The notes beneath the pieces are model-generated. The model had not been told where the DNA came from and ran no database searches. It worked only from the letters and a program-made list of their open reading frames with translations. The position numbers and the translations under genes were made by a program. Positions 5,872 through 11,171 of a DNA stretch of 11,171 nucleotides are shown in pieces. The number at the start of each line of letters is the position of its first letter. Position 1 is the stretch's first letter. Source of the DNA: DYJK01 sp964464825 (GTDB lineage Bacteria > Bacteroidota > Ignavibacteria > Ignavibacteriales > Melioribacteraceae); assembly GCA_964464825.1 (NCBI GenBank), contig CAYXKL010000086.1:1-11171 (forward strand). The letters run 5' to 3'.

Positions 5872-6882
5872 TTATTCAAAATCATGCTCAAAATAGTCAA
5901 TAGAACGATCATTTGGGCTGTTTTTTTGACGTATTTTTGACGTTAATCTGTCTTGAAGCACTTTAGCTGCATCATAACCATAATGTTTCAACAAATAATT
6001 TAAGGCCATTACCTCAGAAATTACAGTAATATTCTTTCCCGGAATAATCGGTAACTTAACATATGGTATTTCAACATCCATTACTGTAATAGTTTTATTA
6101 TCTAATCCAGTCCTTGTATATTCTGATTTTTCATTCCATACTTCTAATTCAATAATAACTTCTAATCTTTTTTGAAACCTTATTGCTCTTACTCCGAACA
6201 TACTTCTAATATCAATTATCCCAATCCCTCTCAGTTCCATAAAATGTTTAACAAGTTCAGTTCCGGAACCCATTAATATTCCTTCCCCTTTTTTAGTAAG
6301 AATCACAACATCATCAGCTACTAACCTATGCCCCCGTTCTACAAGATCTAATGCCACTTCGCTTTTACCTATTCCGGATTTACCTATAAACATCATACCT
6401 ACACCATATACATCTACAAAAGAACCATGTATTGAAAGTCTGGGTGCAAATTGATCATCTAAAAAATCACTAATTAAATAGAATAATTTTGTTGTTGAAA
6501 AAGTTGAACCAAAGATTGGCAATTGATATTTATTCGCCAACTCAACCATTTCCTGAGTTGGTTTATTGTTATTTGTAATGATTAAACATGGAATACTAAA
6601 TTTAAAAATATTTTCAAGGGATTTAGCGCGTTCAGCTGGTGTAAGATTTCTTAAATACCGCATCTCTGTATTGCCGAAAACTTGTACTCTATTGTATGAA
6701 AAGAGTTCTAGAAATCCCGCTAATGGTAATCCCGGTCTGTGTAGATTATGATCTTTTATCTCACGATCAAAACCGACCTGATCATTGAGTAATTTTACTT
6801 TAAATTTGTCTTTGATATTATTATAGAAGAATTCTACAGTTATGGAATTTTTTTTTGTAATATTCTTCTCGTTAATATTCAT
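5872..6882 (-). CDS. hprK: HPr kinase/phosphorylase
   Basis: HprK phosphorylates and dephosphorylates the regulatory serine of HPr (or a Crh/PtsH-like partner), linking carbon and energy status to gene expression. The 336-residue protein has the N-terminal domain (about 1-140) and the C-terminal kinase domain: catalytic-region H152 (IHGSFVDVYGVG), Walker A GKSGIGKS (167-174), ADD (189-191) and the HprK signature ELRGIGIIDIRSMFGVRAIR (216-235). LPIIPGKNI (277-285) closes the core. Everything needed for activity appears present. Its ATG overlaps the hpf stop as ATGA (6882-6879), so translation is likely coupled to hpf. HPr and EI genes are not in this window. A 66-base gap with a promoter separates it from the next gene. 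Confidence 0.97.
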   Translation of the reverse strand: MNINEKNITKKNSITVEFFYNNIKDKFKVKLLNDQVGFDREIKDHNLHRPGLPLAGFLELFSYNRVQVFGNTEMRYLRNLTPAERAKSLENIFKFSIPCLIITNNNKPTQEMVELANKYQLPIFGSTFSTTKLFYLISDFLDDQFAPRLSIHGSFVDVYGVGMMFIGKSGIGKSEVALDLVERGHRLVADDVVILTKKGEGILMGSGTELVKHFMELRGIGIIDIRSMFGVRAIRFQKRLEVIIELEVWNEKSEYTRTGLDNKTITVMDVEIPYVKLPIIPGKNITVISEVMALNYLLKHYGYDAAKVLQDRLTSKIRQKNSPNDRSIDYFEHDFE

Positions 6883-7184
6883 GGTTTTTTCCTTGTAATA
6901 CGTTTTGTCTTAACCTTTGTAAGTTGTTTTAATGCTTTTGCTATTGCCGCAGTAATTGATTTTTCAAATTCTTCGCTTGAATGTGTTACTGTTATTTTTT
7001 TACCCGGAATATTTAATATTATTTCTGCTGTTTTAATACTATCAGTAGGATGTGTATAGCTCAAAACTACACTTGCATCTAAGATATGATCATTGAACTT
7101 TTCTAATGCTAAAAGTTCAGCTTTAATGTAATCTTTTAAGGAATCTTTAGCTTTGAATTTTCTGGATGTAATTTTAATATTCAT
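6879..7184 (-). CDS. hpf: Ribosome hibernation promoting factor, short form
   Basis: HPF binds the decoding region of the 30S subunit and silences ribosomes in stationary phase or starvation. The 101-residue protein is a single HPF/S30AE (sigma-54 modulation) domain, with the expected beta-alpha-beta-beta-beta-alpha order. The N-terminus is MNIKITSRKFKAKDSLKDYI, and the last helix (72-94) runs into a very basic tail (KVKTKRITRKKP). It lacks the C-terminal dimerisation domain of long HPF, so 100S formation would need another factor or may not occur. An AAGGAG Shine-Dalgarno sequence (7190-7195) sits 5 bases before the ATG and overlaps the TAA stop of the recombinase gene. It overlaps hprK by 4 bases. 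HPF next to hprK recalls the rpoN-hpf-ptsN-hprK clusters of some Proteobacteria. Confidence 0.93.
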   Translation of the reverse strand: MNIKITSRKFKAKDSLKDYIKAELLALEKFNDHILDASVVLSYTHPTDSIKTAEIILNIPGKKITVTHSSEEFEKSITAAIAKALKQLTKVKTKRITRKKP

Positions 7185-7193
7185 AATAACTCC

Positions 7194-8090
7194 TTAAGAT
7201 TTTGGGTGTGCTTTTTTATATGATTTCTTGAGTCTTTCAACACTTACATGTGTGTAAATTTGTGTTGTAGATAAATTTTCATGACCTAAAATTTCTTTTA
7301 CAGCCATTATATCAGCATCTCTATCTAACATATGTGTTGCAGCACTGTGTCTTAATATATGCGGACTTCTCTTTTCAATATCAGATACATTTGATATATA
7401 TTTTTTTACAATAGAATATATATCAAATCTAGTCAAATTATTAGATTTATCTTTTAAGAATAATGGTATTGAATAAGAATTATTTTCAATCTCATTTAAG
7501 TATTCTTTCAAAATATCTATAGATTTATTTCCTATTGGTACAATACGTACTTTAGAACCTTTACCAAGTATTCTTAATTGTTTTTTGTGTAGATCAACAT
7601 CACCAACTTTTAATGTACATAATTCTGAAACACGAAGTGCACAACCGTATAACAATTCTAAAATTGCTTTATCTCTATTTTTATACTTAGAATTTTTATC
7701 TTCATCTATCAATCTATAAATTTCCAAAAAAGAGTCAAGATTAATTGTCTCTGGAAGTTTTCTTTTCACTTTCGGATTTGGAATCTTTTTTATAGGATTC
7801 TTTTCAATAATCTCATTTCTTACAGCAAAATTAAACATTCTGCGGATTGAAGAGAGTTTTCTTGATACTGAACTTTTTGAGAGACCTTTAATGTTCAGAT
7901 CCATTATATAGCGACGTATAACTTTATCCGTTATTAGATTGATTAATTCTATCTTTTGTGAATTACAGAAATTGTAGAATTCATTTAGATCATTAGTGTA
8001 TGCATCAATTGTATTAATTGATGCTCTGCTAATTCCTGATAATTCTGATAATGTTCCGCGGATAACTTCTTGTAGATTTTGTTTACTCAT
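7194..8090 (-). CDS. xer: Xer-type tyrosine recombinase (XerC/XerD)
   Basis: This site-specific recombinase resolves chromosome dimers at dif by breaking and rejoining DNA through a Tyr-DNA intermediate. The 298-residue length is typical of XerC/XerD. The N-terminal SAM-like core-binding domain (about 5-92) is followed by the catalytic domain (about 110-298). All catalytic residues are visible: R153 (GCALRVSEL), K177 (GKGSKVR), H244 and R247 (SPHILRHSAATH), H270 (ILGHENLSTTQIYTH) and nucleophile Y279. I cannot decide between XerC and XerD from sequence alone. The context is housekeeping (22 bases after topA, 9 bases before hpf) with no phage or integron genes, so a mobile-element integrase is unlikely. 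It lies 5.4 kb from the putative dif site at 1739-1766, which would be its substrate. Confidence 0.93.
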   Translation of the reverse strand: MSKQNLQEVIRGTLSELSGISRASINTIDAYTNDLNEFYNFCNSQKIELINLITDKVIRRYIMDLNIKGLSKSSVSRKLSSIRRMFNFAVRNEIIEKNPIKKIPNPKVKRKLPETINLDSFLEIYRLIDEDKNSKYKNRDKAILELLYGCALRVSELCTLKVGDVDLHKKQLRILGKGSKVRIVPIGNKSIDILKEYLNEIENNSYSIPLFLKDKSNNLTRFDIYSIVKKYISNVSDIEKRSPHILRHSAATHMLDRDADIMAVKEILGHENLSTTQIYTHVSVERLKKSYKKAHPKS

Positions 8091-8112
8091 TTCTTATCCG
8101 CATAATAATTAA

Positions 8113-10329
8113 TTAGTATTCTTCTTCTTCGGCTATCTCCGGTTCCTCAGCTTTTGGAAATTTCCATGTTGCATAATCACATTCCGGGTATCTATTACAA
8201 CCGTAAAATATCTTTCCTCTCTTAGTTCTTCTTGTAATTATTTCACCCTGATTACATTGTGGACAAGTAATTCCAAGCGTTATAATCTTGGTGAAATCAC
8301 AATCAGGATATTTTTCACATCCTATAAATCTGCCGAACTTCCCTTCTCTATAAACAGTTCTTGAATTACATTTTGGGCAGAGTTCTCCAGTATATTCGGG
8401 TTCGCTATTAACGCCGCTTATTTCTTTTAATGATTTTATATTTTTGCATTCCGGATAATTAGTACAAGCCAAATATTTTCCATATCTGCCTATTTTAATA
8501 TCCATATCCGAACCGCATCTATCACATTTAATTTTTTCAAGATTTGCTTCTACTTCTTTTAATGATTTTGAGAAAGGTCCATAAAAATCATTTAATACTT
8601 GCAGATAATCAATCTCACCATCTGCAATTAAATCTAACTCCCCTTCCATTTTTGCAGTAAAATTTACATTAAAAATGTCTGGAAAATTTTTTACGAGAAT
8701 TCCATTTACCTTTTTACCAAGATCCGTTGGAATCAATTTACGATCGATCTGCTCAACATATCTTCTATCTATAATTGTACCTACTATCATTGCATAAGTT
8801 GATGGTCTTCCAATACCATTGATTTCTAATTCTTTTATAAGCGAACTCTCTGAATACCTTGCCGGCGGTTTTGTAAAATGTTGATTCGGTTTTAATTCAT
8901 TGAGATTTAATTTTTGGTCTCGTTCAAGTCCAATAGGAATTTTTGCTCCATTTCCATTTTCATCATTGCTTTCTTCAGTCGATTCATCATAGACCGTTAA
9001 AAATCCATCGAATAAAATTGTTGAACCGGAAGCACGGAATAGAAATTCATCAGCTTTAATATTTACAGAAGTAGTTTCAATACGTGCTGATTCCATCTGC
9101 GATGCAATAAAACGTTTCCATATTAAATCATATAATTTGAATTGAGCTTCATCCAAATACGGTTTTACAAATTCCGGAGTATATTTTAATGAAGTTGGTC
9201 TTATAGCTTCGTGTGCGTCCTGAACATTCTTTTTTTTCTGCTCAAATGTCCTTGGTTTTTCCGTAACGTAATTTTCACCATAAGTTGTAATTAAAAATTC
9301 TCTTGCATCATTCACAATATCATCACTTAATCTAGTAGAATCAGTTCTCATATAAGTTATTAAACCGGTTACACCCTCATCACCCAATTCAATTCCTTCA
9401 TATAAATTCTGTGCTAACATCATTGTACGGCGCGGTCTGTATCTTAATTTTCTTGATGCTTCTACCTGAAGTGTACTGGTTATAAATGGCGGAAATGGAT
9501 TTCTTTTAGTTTCTTTTTTATTTAATTCTGATATAATAAATAAATATTTTGAATTTATTCTTTTTAGAATTTCATCTGCTAATTTTTGATTTGTAATAGC
9601 ATAATTAGTTAGCAAAAATTCATCAAATTCCTCTTTTGTCATATTCGGTTTAGGAGGAATTTTAATCTGCTTACCATCAACTTCAAATAATTTAGCTTGT
9701 AATTGTTCACCATTCTCTGTTGTAAATATTGCTACTATAGACCAATATTCAGTAGCAACGAATTTATCAATCTCCTCTTCGCGTTCGCAAATTAAACGCA
9801 ATGCAACAGATTGTACTCTTCCGGCTGAAAGTGAACTTCCGTAAGAATCAATTACTGCTCTCCATAAAAAAGGACTGACTTTGTATCCAATAATTCTGTC
9901 CATTGCTCGTCTTGCACGTTGTGAGATAACTAAATGCTCATCTATTTTAATAGGATTTTTTAAAGCAGTATTTACTGCATTTTTTGTTATTTCATTAAAA
10001 AGAACACGTTGAATTTTTTGCTGATTCTTTTCATCAAGTATATCTACTACATCTTGTGCAATAGCTTCACCTTCACGATCAGGGTCTGTTGCTACATAAA
10101 TGTTCACAGCCCTGGAAGCTAAACTTTTTATTTTTTTTACTACATCACTCTTTCCACGGATTGTAACTAAACTTGGTTTAAAATCATTTTCTAAATCAAT
10201 TCCAAGTTTTGTTTTGGGAAGATTTTTAATATGACCAATTGTAGCTTCAACAATATATTTACTACCGACATATTTATTAATAGTTTTGGCTTTGGAGGGA
10301 GACTCCACAAGAATAAGATCTTTACTCAT
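8113..10329 (-). CDS. topA: DNA topoisomerase I (type IA)
   Basis: TopA relaxes negative supercoils behind moving polymerases. The 738-residue protein begins with the Toprim domain: E9 (LVESPSKAKTI) and the DPDREGEA motif with D82, D84 and E86. The active-site Tyr326 lies in TGLITYMRTDSTRLS, with R328 beside it. Three C-terminal four-cysteine zinc ribbons follow: C602/C605/C622/C628, C651/C654/C671/C677 and C689/C692/C711/C717, each with the (N/K/R)YP(E/D)C signature. The protein ends in a short acidic tail (AEEPEIAEEEEY). All modules are intact and there is no frameshift. The ATG at 10329 has AAGGTGG (10334-10340, minus strand) overlapping the smg stop. The recombinase gene follows after 22 bases. 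Confidence 0.98.
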   Translation of the reverse strand: MSKDLILVESPSKAKTINKYVGSKYIVEATIGHIKNLPKTKLGIDLENDFKPSLVTIRGKSDVVKKIKSLASRAVNIYVATDPDREGEAIAQDVVDILDEKNQQKIQRVLFNEITKNAVNTALKNPIKIDEHLVISQRARRAMDRIIGYKVSPFLWRAVIDSYGSSLSAGRVQSVALRLICEREEEIDKFVATEYWSIVAIFTTENGEQLQAKLFEVDGKQIKIPPKPNMTKEEFDEFLLTNYAITNQKLADEILKRINSKYLFIISELNKKETKRNPFPPFITSTLQVEASRKLRYRPRRTMMLAQNLYEGIELGDEGVTGLITYMRTDSTRLSDDIVNDAREFLITTYGENYVTEKPRTFEQKKKNVQDAHEAIRPTSLKYTPEFVKPYLDEAQFKLYDLIWKRFIASQMESARIETTSVNIKADEFLFRASGSTILFDGFLTVYDESTEESNDENGNGAKIPIGLERDQKLNLNELKPNQHFTKPPARYSESSLIKELEINGIGRPSTYAMIVGTIIDRRYVEQIDRKLIPTDLGKKVNGILVKNFPDIFNVNFTAKMEGELDLIADGEIDYLQVLNDFYGPFSKSLKEVEANLEKIKCDRCGSDMDIKIGRYGKYLACTNYPECKNIKSLKEISGVNSEPEYTGELCPKCNSRTVYREGKFGRFIGCEKYPDCDFTKIITLGITCPQCNQGEIITRRTKRGKIFYGCNRYPECDYATWKFPKAEEPEIAEEEEY
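8341..8348 (-). other. Possible DNA-translocase orienting motif (GAGAAGGG) within topA
   Basis: This is a second exact minus-strand GAGAAGGG, again pointing toward dif. By eye I saw no copy in the opposite orientation in the window. It encodes Arg-Glu-Gly in the second zinc ribbon of topoisomerase I, so the match may be incidental. Confidence 0.2.
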
Positions 10330-10338
10330 TAAACCACC

Positions 10339-10797
10339 TTAATTAACGGAATCGGAAGAATAAAGTAGATTTCTGCTGCCCGGAAGATTTTCTGAATCGA
10401 AATCAACAATTGAAAGGAGTACAATCCAATTTATCTCTTTTCTTGTCAATCTGTTTTCAGGAAACATTATTACTTGTTCCAATATTGTTTCTAAATTGTC
10501 GGAATCAAGTAAACCAAGATTGAATAGATGCATTAAGTAATTTACATTATCAACACCTAGTATATATTTTTCTTCTTCGGTTAGAAATCTGATACTCCTC
10601 TCTTTCTTTATTTTAGTTTGAATATTTTCTTTTCTATTTAAGATTTTATCGTAAATTAAACTGAAAGCAATTCCTAAAGACTGCTCATCGTATTCTTGAT
10701 TATTCATCAATGATTTATTCAGATCATCAAACGGAATATCGTTGCTGATTCCTTCTAATATCTGAGTTATTAAATCTACAAGTTTTGGTTTAATCAA
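10339..10797 (-). CDS. smg: Smg/DUF494 family protein, function unknown
   Basis: This 152-residue all-helical cytoplasmic protein is recognised as Smg (DUF494) by its C-terminal half. Residues 69-132 (IRFLTEEEKYILGVDNVNYLMHL..GLLDSDNLETILEQVI....LTRKEINWIVLLSI) align along their length with E. coli Smg as I recall it. These are the YTPEE-like start, the helix ending in the normal-length ETREMVIERV block, and the DLKWVIL motif. The family has no settled biochemical role. The start is TTG at 10797, overlapping the ybeY stop as TTGA; the next Met is residue 31, too far in. A weak AAGG (10808-10811) lies 10 bases upstream, so translation probably depends on coupling to ybeY. The gene lies 9 bases before topA. 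In E. coli smg is next to yrdD, which encodes a topoisomerase-I-like zinc-ribbon protein. Confidence 0.82.
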   Translation of the reverse strand: MIKPKLVDLITQILEGISNDIPFDDLNKSLMNNQEYDEQSLGIAFSLIYDKILNRKENIQTKIKKERSIRFLTEEEKYILGVDNVNYLMHLFNLGLLDSDNLETILEQVIMFPENRLTRKEINWIVLLSIVDFDSENLPGSRNLLYSSDSVN

Positions 10798-11171
10798 TTT
10801 TTAATAACCTTGCCTAATTTATTAATAGAATTTAAAAGCTGATTTTCAACAATTTGCATTTTTCTTTTTTGAGATAACGTTATATCATCGTAACCGATAA
10901 GATGAAGTACACCGTGAATAATTAACCTTTTTATTTCGTTATCATATTTAACTTTAAATATTTTTGAATTTTCTTCTGCAATTTGATAACAGATAAAAAT
11001 TTCGCCGTCTAAATTATTACTTTCATTTGAATAATTAAAGGAAATTACATCTGTGGGATAATTATGTCCCAAATAATCATTATTAATCTTACTTATCGTA
11101 TCGGACGCAACAAAATTTATTTCTAGTGAATCAATTTTCATAAAATACTTCGACTTGATATAATATATAAT
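10794..11171 (-). CDS. ybeY: Endoribonuclease YbeY (16S rRNA maturation), 5' end outside the window
   Basis: YbeY is a metal-dependent endoribonuclease needed for 16S rRNA 3' end maturation and ribosome quality control. The frame is open from the stop at 10794 to the right edge, giving 125 visible residues. The first internal ATG (11141) is probably not the start: it has no Shine-Dalgarno sequence, and a protein beginning there (115 residues) would lack the N-terminal helix and strand of the usual 140-150-residue family. The residues before it also read smoothly through the frame. Numbered from that Met, the conserved PTDVISF is at 29-35 and the metal motif HGVLHLIGYDD at 76-86. H76 and H80 are kept, but the third ligand is D86 rather than the usual His, a variant I associate with Bacteroidota. 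Its stop overlaps the smg start. Confidence 0.9.
   Translation of the reverse strand: MIYYIKSKYFMKIDSLEINFVASDTISKINNDYLGHNYPTDVISFNYSNESNNLDGEIFICYQIAEENSKIFKVKYDNEIKRLIIHGVLHLIGYDDITLSQKRKMQIVENQLLNSINKLGKVIKN

Noticed and set aside
5854..5885. Imperfect ATTTTGAA...TTTAAAAT inverted repeat just after hprK, considered as a terminator
   Set aside because: It is all A-T apart from one G-U pair, starts inside the coding end, and has no distinct T-tract. Such pairs are common by chance in AT-rich DNA.
6566..6751. Plus-strand 61-residue open frame
   Set aside because: It is antisense to the N-terminal domain of hprK, with no supporting signal.
7194..8090. Tyrosine recombinase as integrase of a mobile element or integron
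   Set aside because: It has XerC/D length and motifs, sits in a tight housekeeping operon (topA-xer-hpf), and has no att-like repeats, cargo or phage genes around it.
1..11171. A new defence, biosynthetic or mobile system, or a CRISPR array
   Set aside because: No direct-repeat arrays, toxin-antitoxin pairs, nuclease or transposase modules or atypical codon blocks were seen. The genes are core functions apart from a few small unknowns.

Overview
The window is a densely packed, AT-rich bacterial chromosome segment (by eye about a quarter to a third G+C), holding 13 protein genes and no RNA genes. Gene content points to the Bacteroidota/Chlorobiota side of the tree, with an Ignavibacteria-like bacterium as my best guess. 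The clues are HPr kinase together with short-form HPF, a RicT/PSP1 protein next to holB, a DUF2795 micro-protein, a YbeY with Asp as its third metal ligand, and a small basic tail-anchored protein with a PRYFDP motif. This placement is inference. Every gene looks intact except ybeY, which runs off the right edge. Nothing looks horizontally acquired.

Layout. On the + strand (22-1740) lie pgsA (phosphatidylglycerol-phosphate synthase), ftsY (SRP receptor) and a 65-residue membrane protein. Everything from 1766 to the right edge is on the - strand. In transcription order this is ybeY (partial), smg/DUF494, topA, a Xer tyrosine recombinase, hpf and hprK, then a gap with a good promoter, then an M23 peptidase, a DUF2795 protein, holB, ricT and a 3-hydroxybutyryl-CoA dehydrogenase. 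The longest non-coding stretch is 66 bases (5806-5871), so there is no gene-free region to explain.

The most important signal is not a gene. The 25-base gap where the two gene clusters converge is filled by a 28-bp sequence (1739-1766, read on the - strand) with the 11-6-11 layout of a chromosome dimer resolution site (dif). Its central 17 bases match E. coli dif as I remember it, and its XerD-type arm matches B. subtilis dif. All genes on both sides are transcribed toward it, as expected where two replication arms meet. The window therefore probably spans the replication terminus, and a Xer recombinase gene lies only 5.4 kb from the site. Two exact GAGAAGGG octamers on the right arm point toward dif and may be FtsK/SpoIIIE-type orienting motifs, although both sit in conserved coding sequence.

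How the genes work together. Most are core functions: membrane lipid and protein targeting (pgsA-ftsY, overlapping), rRNA maturation and ribosome hibernation (ybeY, hpf), DNA topology, replication and dimer resolution (topA, xer, holB), carbon-status signalling (hprK), envelope peptidoglycan (M23) and CoA metabolism (hbd). Tight spacing, two stop/start overlaps (ybeY-smg and hpf-hprK), and Shine-Dalgarno sequences that overlap the preceding stop codon (smg-topA, xer-hpf) indicate operons. I see no new defence, biosynthetic or mobile system. The interest lies in the putative dif terminus and in several small departures from family norms.
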